From positions 24,148-62,152 of the forward strand of contig JAPPGB010000022.1 in the NCBI GenBank assembly GCA_028821475.1: a stretch of DNA of 38,005 nucleotides. The letters are read 5' to 3'. This stretch comes from Spirochaetaceae bacterium (GTDB taxonomy: Bacteria; Spirochaetota; Spirochaetia; SZUA-6; Bin103). A program made the translations under genes and the position numbers. Shown here one piece after another: positions 31,378 to 38,005 of the stretch (within the stretch, counting starts at the first letter, position 1; each line of letters starts with the position of its first letter). The notes beneath the pieces were generated by a model. It did not search any database and was not told the origin of the DNA. It saw only the letters and a program-made list of their open reading frames with translations.

Positions 31378-33009
31378 TCAGGAAGGGCTCGCCCGCTGCA
31401 CGGTGAGCAGGGTGTTGGCGGCGGGAGCGGGCAGGGCGGAGCGGGCGCCGTCGGGCCAGGTAATCTCCAGCCGGTGCAGTTCGGCGCTATCGGGGAAGCC
31501 GAAGTGCACGCGGCTGGGGTCGCCGGACAGGAAGCCGCTGGAACTGCGGATGTCCCGTACGTAGGAGCCGGTCGACGCGTGCAGAGTGAGGCGCGAACCG
31601 ATGGCGCGCGTGTTGCCGCTGCCGGGCCACCGCAGGTCTACCTGCAGGCTCGAGCCGCCGCACAGCCGGTTCTCCAGCAGCTCCGCCGGCGCTCCCAGGT
31701 TGTTCACCACGATGTCGAGGTCGCCGTCGCCGTCCAGGTCGGCGATGCTCATGCCGCGGCCGCCGGCGGTGCTGCCCAGGCCCCACTCCGGGGCGCGGCG
31801 GAAGCTGCCGTCGCCCTGGTTGTGAAACGCCTGGTTCTCCTCGATCAGCTCGGCGCCGGGGAGGTGCCCGAAGGAGTCCTCGCTGTACATTCCGTTGACC
31901 ACGTACAGGTCCTGCAGCCCGTCGTTGTCCAGGTCGGCGAACTTGGCCGACCAGCTCCAGCCGCTGGCGTCCACCCCGCTGGCGGTGGCACGGTTCTCGA
32001 AACCCTCGGCGACGCTGCCCACCAGCAGAGTGTTCTCCTCGATCTGCGGGTCATCGGCCGCCAGCGCGTCGTAGTTCGTCCTCAGGGTGCCCCACGCCGC
32101 GCGGGTGGCGGCATCGTCGGCGTAGGGTTTCATGTCGGCGCTGAACAGTTCCAGCCGGCCGTCGTTGTCGATGTCGGCGGCATCGAGGCTCATCGTGTTG
32201 CGCGGCATGCGGGGCAGCAGGTTTCGGATCCGGAACCCGTCAGGAGTCCAGAGAAAGGCGTAGTCGGGCAGCTCGAAGTCGTTGCCGACCAGGATGTCGA
32301 GCCGGCCGTCACCATCGAAGTCGGTCAACAACAGCGCCAGTGCATGCGCGTGGCGCACCAGCTCGAACGGTTGCAGCTTGCCGTCGACGTTCTCGTAGTA
32401 CGCGACGCCGCCGCCGATCACGAAGCCGTCGTAGAACTCGGCGATCTCGCCGTCATAGCTCGCCCCCGCCAAGTCCAGGTCGCCGTCGCGGTCCACGTCC
32501 GCCAGGGCGATCGCGTTGAGCACGTGCCAGGGACCGAACCCCTCGGTGCGCGAGAAGGTGCGCGTCCCGTCCCCGGCTGCGCTGAGCCACAGGCTCGGCG
32601 GGTTGCCGGGGTGGGAGAGGATCAGATCCTGCCACCCGTCGCCATCGAAGTCCACGATGTTGACCGCGCGCGCGTTGTCGGCGGCCAGCTCCCGGCGCGT
32701 GAAGGTGAGCCCGCCGCCGTTCCACAGGATGCTGCTCGGTCCGTCCAGGTTGGCCAGGACGATGTCGATGTCGCCGTCGTTGTCCAGGTCGCCCAAGCCG
32801 AGCGCCGAGCCGACGCCGGCGAAGATCGGCCCCCGCTGCGGCGAGAACACGGTGGTGTGGGGCAGGGGATGGGAGACGAAGGCCCCGCTGCACTCCGCTC
32901 CCGCGGCAACCGGCTGCGCGCTATGCGTGATCTGCGGCTCCGCCGTCACCGGAACGGCGCACACGGCACAGATCAGCAGCAACAGCGCGAGAACTCGCGG
33001 CCGGACCAT
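31378..33009 (-). CDS. Exported FG-GAP/VCBS repeat protein with ASPIC/UnbV domain
   Basis: A 543 aa exported protein predicted to fold as a beta-propeller. The signal peptide is residues ~1-23 (VRPRVLALLLLICAVCAVPVTA). Seven Ca-binding loops of the D-x-D-x-D-G type are visible: DLDNDGDID, DFDGDGWQD, DVDRDGDLD, DFDGDGRLD, DIDNDGRLE, DLDNDGLQD and DLDGDGDLD. The C-terminus has the ASPIC/UnbV pattern (SGFLSGDPSRVHFGFPDSAELHRLEITWPDG, ~485-515). Such CRTAC1-like proteins are adhesive or carbohydrate-interacting, and common in marine bacteria. The start is ATG at 33009; a GTG about 30 codons upstream in frame is possible. It lies 98 bp after the dipeptide-type permease gene. Confidence 0.87.
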   Translation of the reverse strand: MVRPRVLALLLLICAVCAVPVTAEPQITHSAQPVAAGAECSGAFVSHPLPHTTVFSPQRGPIFAGVGSALGLGDLDNDGDIDIVLANLDGPSSILWNGGGLTFTRRELAADNARAVNIVDFDGDGWQDLILSHPGNPPSLWLSAAGDGTRTFSRTEGFGPWHVLNAIALADVDRDGDLDLAGASYDGEIAEFYDGFVIGGGVAYYENVDGKLQPFELVRHAHALALLLTDFDGDGRLDILVGNDFELPDYAFLWTPDGFRIRNLLPRMPRNTMSLDAADIDNDGRLELFSADMKPYADDAATRAAWGTLRTNYDALAADDPQIEENTLLVGSVAEGFENRATASGVDASGWSWSAKFADLDNDGLQDLYVVNGMYSEDSFGHLPGAELIEENQAFHNQGDGSFRRAPEWGLGSTAGGRGMSIADLDGDGDLDIVVNNLGAPAELLENRLCGGSSLQVDLRWPGSGNTRAIGSRLTLHASTGSYVRDIRSSSGFLSGDPSRVHFGFPDSAELHRLEITWPDGARSALPAPAANTLLTVQRASPS

Positions 33010-33107
33010 GAGGGCCGCGCAGCCCGTAGCGGAGCCCGGCGTCGCACCGACAGCGGCGCAGGGATGGAGCGTCGCGCGAACGCACGGGAGTTTCGTCACG
33101 GGCCGCT

Positions 33108-34253
33108 CTAGTTGCTCTTGTACGGGTCGGCGGCGTCGCGCAGGCCGTCGCCGACGAAGTTGTAGCATAGCACCGTGACGATCACCAGCAGGCCGGGAAT
33201 CATCATCCACGGGTGCAGCTCAATGGTGCGCACGTTCTGCGCCTCCTTGAGCAGCACACCCCAGCTCACCGTGGGTGGCCGCAGCCCCAGGCCCAGGAAG
33301 CTCAACGCGGTCTCGCCCAGGATCATGCCCGGGATCGACAGCGTCAGCGACACGATCAGGAAGCTCAGGAATGAGGGCAGCAGGTGCCGCACGATGATGC
33401 TGGTTGCGGTGGAGCCGGCGATCGCCGCCGCCATCACGAAGTCCTCCTCGCGCAATTGCAGCAGCTTGCCGCGCACCACCCGCGCCAGCCCGGTCCAGGC
33501 CAGCAGCGACAGAATGATGGTGATCCCGAGGTACACCTGCAGCGGCCCCCACTGGCGCGGCACCGCGGCCGACAGCGCCATCCACAGCGGAATGGAGGGG
33601 ATCGACTGCATGAATTCGATCAGGCGCTGAATTGCCATGTCGGCGGCGCCGCCGAAGAAGCCGGATATGCCGCCGAACGTGCAGCCGAGCACGAACGCCA
33701 GGGCCACCCCGACCAGGCCGATCGACAGCGACGTGCGGGCGGCGTACAGCGTGCGCGAGTAGATGTCGCGCCCGAACTTGTCGGCGCCCAGCAGGAACAG
33801 GGTGCCTTCTTCGACCCCGACCAGGTGTATGCGGCTGGGGAACACGCCCCACAACTCGTACTCGTCTCCGAGGGCGAACAAGCGCAGGTACGCCTTGCGC
33901 GAGGTGTCCGGGGCGTAGCGGTTGCGGAACGTCTCCAGGTCGAGCTCAACCCGCCACGGGTACACGAACGGGCGCAGCGAGAGGCCGTCTTCGCCCATGA
34001 AGCGGATGCGCTGCGGCGGCGCGTACAGGTGGTCGGAGTCGCGCCGGTAGATGTCCTGGGTGGCGAAGAATTCGGCGAACAGGGCCACGAAGTAGAGCAG
34101 CCCCAGCACCACCAGCCCGACGAGGGCCAGGCGGTGGCGCGTGAAGCGGCGCCGCATCAGCGTCCACTGCGACGCGAGATAGTAGCGCTCCGCCGCTTCC
34201 TCCTCGGTGGCGAGCAGTCCCGCCTCGCCGGGCCGGGGTATTCCGTCGCTCAT
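33108..34253 (-). CDS. Peptide-type ABC transporter permease (DppC/OppC)
   Basis: Inner-membrane permease subunit (381 aa), longer than usual because of a ~90-residue periplasmic insert after the first helix (residues ~65-150, containing YAPPQRIRFMGEDG). The first helix is LALVGLVVLGLLYFVALFAEF. Family features: LLGADKFGRDIYSRTLYAARTSLSIGLVGV, the coupling loop EEDFVMAAAIAGSTATSIIVRHLLPSF, and GETALSFLGLGLRPPTVSWG (separate motifs). The start is ATG at 34253 with AAGGAG; it overlaps the DppB-type stop by 4 nt. Long-insert versions of this subunit accompany large binding proteins like the one at 35405-37426. Confidence 0.92.
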   Translation of the reverse strand: MSDGIPRPGEAGLLATEEEAAERYYLASQWTLMRRRFTRHRLALVGLVVLGLLYFVALFAEFFATQDIYRRDSDHLYAPPQRIRFMGEDGLSLRPFVYPWRVELDLETFRNRYAPDTSRKAYLRLFALGDEYELWGVFPSRIHLVGVEEGTLFLLGADKFGRDIYSRTLYAARTSLSIGLVGVALAFVLGCTFGGISGFFGGAADMAIQRLIEFMQSIPSIPLWMALSAAVPRQWGPLQVYLGITIILSLLAWTGLARVVRGKLLQLREEDFVMAAAIAGSTATSIIVRHLLPSFLSFLIVSLTLSIPGMILGETALSFLGLGLRPPTVSWGVLLKEAQNVRTIELHPWMMIPGLLVIVTVLCYNFVGDGLRDAADPYKSN

Positions 34254-35251
34254 GCCGTGCTCCTTCCCGCCCCGAAGCGGATGCGCGGGTCGAGCCACAG
34301 CAGCAGCATGTCGGACACGAACACGCCGACGACGGTGAGTACCGAGAGCACCATCACGATGCTCGCCGCGAGTTGCATGTCTTCCTGGGTGAGCGCGTTG
34401 AACAGCAGGGGGCCGACGGTCGGCAGGTTGAGCACGATTGCCGTGATGATCGTTCCCGAGACGATCTCCGGGAACACGCCGCCGATGCCGCTGATGATCG
34501 GGTTCATGGCGATGCGCACCGGGTACTTGAACAGCAGCGAGCCCTCGTCCAGCCCTTTCGAGCGCGCCGTGATCACGTACTGCTTCTGCAGTTCATCCAG
34601 CAGCGAGCCGCGCATCACCCGAATCAGGCCGGCGCTTCCGCCGGTGGCAACGACGACAATGGCAACCGGCAGGTGCAGCAGCATGTCCAGGAACTTGGCC
34701 ACGCTCCACGGCTTATCCAGGTACTCGGAGGAGAACAGGCCGGTGATGGGGAACCCGAACCAGCTCAGTGAAATCCACATCAACAGCAGGGCGAGCATGA
34801 AGTTGGGCGTGGCCAGCCCGACGAAGCCGAACACGGTGGCCGTGTAGTCCCCGAGCGAATATTGATGAGTGGCCGAGTAGATGCCGATCGGAACGGCCAA
34901 CAGAAAGGTGAGCATGATAGTGAGCAGCGACACCAGCACCGTGAGCGGCAGCCGGTCCCCCAACAGTTCCCCGACCGGGATCCGGTACGAGTACGACTCG
35001 CCGAGGTCGCCGCGCAACATGTTGCCGACCCACACGAAGTACTGCATGTAACCCGGTTTGTCCAACCCGTAGTAGGCCCGGATGTCCTGCAGTTCCTCCT
35101 CGCTGAGCTGGGTGCCGGTAAGTCCGAGCTGGCGCAGGTGGGTAGTCAGGAAGTCGCCCGGAGGCAACTGGATGATGGCAAAGCCCACCACCGATACCAA
35201 TGCCAGGGTGATGATCATGTAGAACACTCTGCGCACCACGTACGCGGTCAT
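34250..35251 (-). CDS. Peptide-type ABC transporter permease (DppB/OppB)
   Basis: Inner-membrane permease subunit (333 aa) with six helices, the first at ~9-28. LPPGDFLTTHL, YGLDKPGYMQYFVWVGNMLRGDLGESY and the coupling loop QYVITARSKGLDEGSLLFKYPVRIAMNP are classic for DppB/OppB, as is the FPEIVSGTIITAIVLNLPTVGPL segment. The start is ATG at 35251. It follows the binding-protein gene by 153 bp, a gap that holds a strong hairpin, and is coupled by ATGA to the DppC-type gene. No ATPase genes of this system lie in the window. Confidence 0.92.
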   Translation of the reverse strand: MTAYVVRRVFYMIITLALVSVVGFAIIQLPPGDFLTTHLRQLGLTGTQLSEEELQDIRAYYGLDKPGYMQYFVWVGNMLRGDLGESYSYRIPVGELLGDRLPLTVLVSLLTIMLTFLLAVPIGIYSATHQYSLGDYTATVFGFVGLATPNFMLALLLMWISLSWFGFPITGLFSSEYLDKPWSVAKFLDMLLHLPVAIVVVATGGSAGLIRVMRGSLLDELQKQYVITARSKGLDEGSLLFKYPVRIAMNPIISGIGGVFPEIVSGTIITAIVLNLPTVGPLLFNALTQEDMQLAASIVMVLSVLTVVGVFVSDMLLLWLDPRIRFGAGRSTA

Positions 35252-35273
35252 CCGTGCGGCTAGCCCCCTTATA

Positions 35274-35305
35274 TGCAGGAGGCCCGCGCGAGCGGGCCTC
35301 CTGCA
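35274..35305 (-). terminator. Strong intra-operon hairpin after the binding-protein gene
   Basis: A perfect 14 bp stem (arms 35274-35287 and 35292-35305, GC-rich) closed by a 4-base loop, between the binding-protein stop (35405) and the DppB start (35251). On the minus strand it is followed by TATAAGGGGG, not a T-run. It is better read as a partial terminator or an mRNA-stabilising hairpin that raises binding-protein output over permeases. Confidence 0.55.
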
Positions 35306-35404
35306 GCAATGGTCGCCTGAACTATCGCCCCAGGAGCGCGGCGTGCCGGCAACGCTCCCGGCCCATTCCGTCCAGCGGCCAGTAGCCTGTCGTGATCCGC
35401 CAGA

Positions 35405-37426
35405 CTACTGGCTCTTGATGTACCACTGGTCCGGCTTGACGTCGCGCAGGAACTGCACGTCGTCGCCGATGTACCGTACGTCGCGCGGGACGTTGCCCAT
35501 CTCGTTGCCCACGACGACCGGAATCGGGGCGTAGCCGACCGTACCGATCAGCAGCACCTGCTCGGAAGCGAAGTCGAACAGTTGCGTCGCGATGCGGTCG
35601 CGCTCGGCCTTGTCGGCCGTGATATACCACTGGCCGGCCAGCTTGAAGAAATCCTGGAACTCAGGCGGCGGCTCCTCGCCGCTCTCGCCACCGGAATTGT
35701 GCCATTGCCACCACAGGGGAGCGTAGTGGCCGTCCGGGGAGGTGAACTTGTTGGACGGCAGGTAGCCCTTGCTCTCGTTGGTGCGGCGCAGGAACCAGAC
35801 GGCAATGTCATAGTCGTTGGTGCCCAGCCGCTCGCCCACCAGGTCGATGCTGTACGAGCGCGGGTCCACCTTCACGCCCACATCCTGCCAATACTCGGCC
35901 ACCAGCTCCCCGATCGCCACGTGGATCGGCCATTCCAGCGGAATCAGAATCTGGGCGTGCAGCACTTCGCCGTCGGGCCGCAGGCGGAACCCGTCGCCGC
36001 CGCGCTCCAGGCCCATTTCGTCAAGCAGCCGGTTGGCGGTATCGGGATCGTACTCCGCGTGGCGGGTCGCCCACTCCTCCTTGTAGAAGGAGTTCTCCGG
36101 ATCCATCGCCGCCTGCCGCGGGACCGCGAGCCCGAAGAACAGCACCTTGTTGATCTCCTCGCGGTTGATGGCCAGCGACATCGCCTGCCGGAAGCGCACG
36201 TCCTGGAATACCTCGCGCTGCGCCGGATCCTGGTGCGTGAGGTTGAACGCGTAGAAGCTCTCGGCGCCGGCGGCACGCGGCCACATCAGCGTCTGGTAGC
36301 CTCCCGACTCCTCGTTTTCCTTGAACAGCGGGAAGTCCGGAGTCGCCAGTCCGAGGGCGGCAATCGACAGCTCGCCGGCGATTATCTTCAGGTTGAGGGT
36401 CTCGGAGTCGGCCACCGTCTCCACCCGCAGGCGGTCGATATAGGGGAGCTGGTTGCCGGCCGGGTCGATGGCGAAGTGATACGGATTGCGCACGTGGAGG
36501 ACGTAGGTGGTGGTGATCTCCTCGTGGTTCCACGGCTTGGTGCTCGGCGTGTCGAGATCCTGGACCCGGAAGTCGCCGCCGCTGCTTTGTTTCTGCCACA
36601 CTGCCTGCACCCAGTTTTCGAAGCCTTCCTCCTTGGCCAGGGCGTCGGCGTTCTCATTGTACTTGGCGTGGTACTTGGAGAGGTGGTGCTTGGGATAGGA
36701 GTGCGGATGCCAGCCGCCCCAGAACTCGTACCAGCCCGGCAGGGTCGGAAACGGGTCGGAGTAGTGCAGCCGCACCGTGTAGTCGTCCACCTTCTCGGCG
36801 TGCGTCATCGGCCCCCAGCCGCTGCGATGCCAGCCGGACGGGAACTCGTCGATCAGCAGGAAGTCCTCGAACGAGAACATCACGTCGTCCGCGGTGTAGG
36901 GGTGGCCGTCGGACCACTTCATGCCGCGCCGCATGTACAGGGTGACGGTCTTCTGGTCGTCCGACATCTCCCATCCCTTGTGGATGTAGGGCACGATGTC
37001 GATCGGCTTGCCCGGACCGCGGTTGGCGGTCTGCACGGCGCCGACCAGCCCGCGAATCGGCGTCACCTCGGTGTACTCGGTACCGATCGAGGCCGTCTTG
37101 AGCGTCCCGCCGTAGGTGCCGATGCCTTCGAACACGTTGTACACCAGCGGCTCCTCGGGAAGCCGTTCCTCGACCGGAGGCAGATCTCCGGCCGCCACCA
37201 TCGCCGCCAGCATCGGCGCCTCGCCGAACTGGGTTATGGTGTTGCCGGTGTCCCGCTCGTAATCCTGCAGGGTGTCCCACTGCCACACGTCACCGTACTC
37301 GGCCATCATCTCGGCCGCCGGGGCGGACATCTGTACGTCGCCTTCACCCTCCCCGCCGGCGAACGCGGCAGCCGCCGCCAAGCCGGCGATCAGGGCGGCC
37401 GGTACGAACCGCCGTATCACTTTCAT
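35405..37426 (-). CDS. ABC transporter substrate-binding protein, peptide/SBP_bac_5 family
   Basis: Extracytoplasmic binding protein of 673 aa, feeding the DppBC-type permeases encoded after it. The signal peptide is residues 1-23 (KVIRRF, Ala-rich core, AFA before GGEGEGD). The family-5 signature RRGMKWSDGHPYTADDVMFSFEDF and the late NSGGESGEEPP segment match the paralogue at 145-2070, as does LPPVEERLPEEP. The C-terminus DVKPDQWYIKSQ recurs in a remnant upstream (37516-37596). The start is ATG at 37426 behind AAGGAGGAAG. The size fits binding proteins for oligosaccharides as well as peptides; ligand unknown. Confidence 0.93.
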   Translation of the reverse strand: MKVIRRFVPAALIAGLAAAAAFAGGEGEGDVQMSAPAAEMMAEYGDVWQWDTLQDYERDTGNTITQFGEAPMLAAMVAAGDLPPVEERLPEEPLVYNVFEGIGTYGGTLKTASIGTEYTEVTPIRGLVGAVQTANRGPGKPIDIVPYIHKGWEMSDDQKTVTLYMRRGMKWSDGHPYTADDVMFSFEDFLLIDEFPSGWHRSGWGPMTHAEKVDDYTVRLHYSDPFPTLPGWYEFWGGWHPHSYPKHHLSKYHAKYNENADALAKEEGFENWVQAVWQKQSSGGDFRVQDLDTPSTKPWNHEEITTTYVLHVRNPYHFAIDPAGNQLPYIDRLRVETVADSETLNLKIIAGELSIAALGLATPDFPLFKENEESGGYQTLMWPRAAGAESFYAFNLTHQDPAQREVFQDVRFRQAMSLAINREEINKVLFFGLAVPRQAAMDPENSFYKEEWATRHAEYDPDTANRLLDEMGLERGGDGFRLRPDGEVLHAQILIPLEWPIHVAIGELVAEYWQDVGVKVDPRSYSIDLVGERLGTNDYDIAVWFLRRTNESKGYLPSNKFTSPDGHYAPLWWQWHNSGGESGEEPPPEFQDFFKLAGQWYITADKAERDRIATQLFDFASEQVLLIGTVGYAPIPVVVGNEMGNVPRDVRYIGDDVQFLRDVKPDQWYIKSQ

Positions 37427-37515
37427 CTACTTCCTCCTTGTTGGGAAACGTCGCGCCAACCTATCGTGGCCCGCGCCCGCACGTCAACGTCCCCGTGGCG
37501 GGGCAATTGCCCGAA

Positions 37516-37596
37516 CTACCGCTTGATATACCACTGGTCGGGCTTGACGTCAGCGTGCGCCTCGATATACGTTGAAAAGGCGCCGATGGCGCCGAA
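37516..37596 (-). pseudogene. 3' remnant of a second SBP_bac_5 gene
   Basis: An open stretch of 26 codons ending in DVKPDQWYIKR and a TAG. Ten residues (DVKPDQWYIK) are identical to the C-terminus of the binding protein at 35405-37426, and 28 of 30 bases match between 37522-37551 and 35414-35443. The frame is closed upstream by a stop at 37597-37599 and the rest of the gene is gone. It is in the same orientation, so it is the tail of a former tandem copy, cut off near the transposase gene. Confidence 0.7.
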
Positions 37597-37687
37597 CTAT
37601 CAACTCCAGACAAATTCGTAAGGAGGACCTAGCGTGAGTTTCCTAGTTATTTCGGGTGGCTGGTAGTCTGAGTGGATAAGTGATTTG

Positions 37688-37712
37688 AGGATAGCAAGTT
37701 ACTCGCTATCCT
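37688..37712. other. Hairpin beyond the transposase stop
   Basis: AGGATAGC / GCTATCCT, an 8 bp perfect stem with a 9-base loop, 37 bp past the transposase stop on the minus strand. It could end transcription from the IS or belong to its terminal region. There is no T-run. Confidence 0.35.
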
Positions 37713-37748
37713 GTCGGACGGGGCTTGTATACACTGACCGTGGTGCCG

Positions 37749-38005
37749 TCAGGGATGGGCGTGTCGGTATACGTCAAGTAGGCGGCACAGTTTGTCTTGC
37801 AGGGACGAGCGTTCAGAGAGCACGTATTGAGCCCGGTAGCGCCCTCTGGTGGCCGGCTCAGGCGCGGCGTAGAGGTTGACCACTTCGGTCACGCCACTGA
37901 GTTCCGCCAGTAGTTGGTCGATGGTAAGGAGTTGTCCGCCGTCGGCCGCCTTGCGTTGCAGCAGCGAACTCAGCAGCAGTGCCAACACACAATAGAACAC
38001 GTGTA
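37749..38005 (-). CDS. C-terminal part of an IS4/IS1634-type transposase (cut by window end)
   Basis: The reading frame enters from beyond the window and stops at 37749; 85 codons are visible. HVFYCVLALLLSSLLQRKA followed by LTIDQLLAELSGVTEVVNLY is the typical tail of IS1634/IS4-type DDE transposases, after the catalytic Glu region. The GTG at 38000 is an internal codon, not the start. Codon use is less GC-biased than in the surrounding genes. The catalytic residues lie outside the window, so whether it is intact cannot be judged. Confidence 0.6.
   Translation of the reverse strand, partial: HVFYCVLALLLSSLLQRKAADGGQLLTIDQLLAELSGVTEVVNLYAAPEPATRGRYRAQYVLSERSSLQDKLCRLLDVYRHAHP

Larger units (their letters stand above)
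37427..37748. other. 322 bp intergenic region with gene remnant and hairpin
   Basis: No intact gene. It holds the ribosome site of the binding-protein gene (37431-37440), a GC-rich CCCC-GTGGC-GGGG hairpin near 37490-37505, the remnant at 37516-37596, an isolated AGGAGG at ~37622 followed by a ten-codon open frame (GTG ... TAG), and a hairpin at 37688-37712. It looks like scar tissue from an insertion event. Confidence 0.5.

Noticed and set aside
37485-37506. TCCCC-GTGGC-GGGGCA near the binding-protein start, considered as a third copy of the GGGGACAT palindrome
   Set aside because: The spacer is 5 bases rather than 2 and the ACAT flank is missing, so it is most likely unrelated.

Overview
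This is a GC-rich bacterial segment with tightly packed genes. It most likely comes from an uncultured, free-living or host-associated spirochaete (Spirochaetaceae-like). The two large peptide-type binding proteins have signal peptides ending in FA followed by GGEGE, a style common in Spirochaetes. There is a mevalonate-pathway operon (mvaA-mvaD-mvaK2-mvaK1) in an arrangement reminiscent of Borrelia. This placement is an inference from memory; no search was run. The first ~140 bases are homopolymer-rich and look like a poor contig end.

Layout. 145-3156: a solute-binding protein gene (-) divergent from a phytanoyl-CoA-dioxygenase-type gene (+). 3268-4889: an ASCH/winged-helix protein translationally coupled to an adenosine-deaminase-like enzyme. 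5147-8825: a DIP1984/septicolysin-like protein (-), a DUF4019 protein, a DUF4143 ATPase and a Fic protein (-). 8943-15290: miaB, then the mevalonate genes for HMG-CoA reductase, diphosphomevalonate decarboxylase, phosphomevalonate kinase and mevalonate kinase, interrupted by one small antisense ribbon-helix-helix gene. HMG-CoA synthase and IPP isomerase are not in the window.

15373-25661 is the most coherent and interesting block. It holds a Kch-like potassium channel with an altered filter, a LuxR-type regulator overlapping it (ATGA), agmatine deiminase (aguA), a potFGHI-like putrescine ABC transporter (-), a class III aminotransferase, and an M20 N-carbamoyl-amidohydrolase-type enzyme. Together they look like uptake and breakdown of agmatine/putrescine. 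The M20 enzyme could stand in for the missing nitrilase-family N-carbamoylputrescine amidohydrolase. Two related GGGGACAT palindromes, one upstream of aguA and one between potF and the aminotransferase gene, could be the regulator's operators.

25724-30394 carries metal and ion genes: an ArsR repressor with a COG0701 permease (-), a short-chain dehydrogenase followed by the fluoride channel crcB, and a Fur-family regulator followed by a DMT transporter with a very His-rich tail. 30420-37426 (all -) holds a second phytanoyl-CoA-dioxygenase-type gene, an FG-GAP/ASPIC secreted protein, and a dipeptide-type ABC transporter (binding protein, then two permeases, with a strong hairpin after the binding-protein gene). 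Upstream of that binding protein lies the 3' tail of a second, destroyed copy of such a gene, followed by the C-terminal part of an IS transposase cut by the window end.
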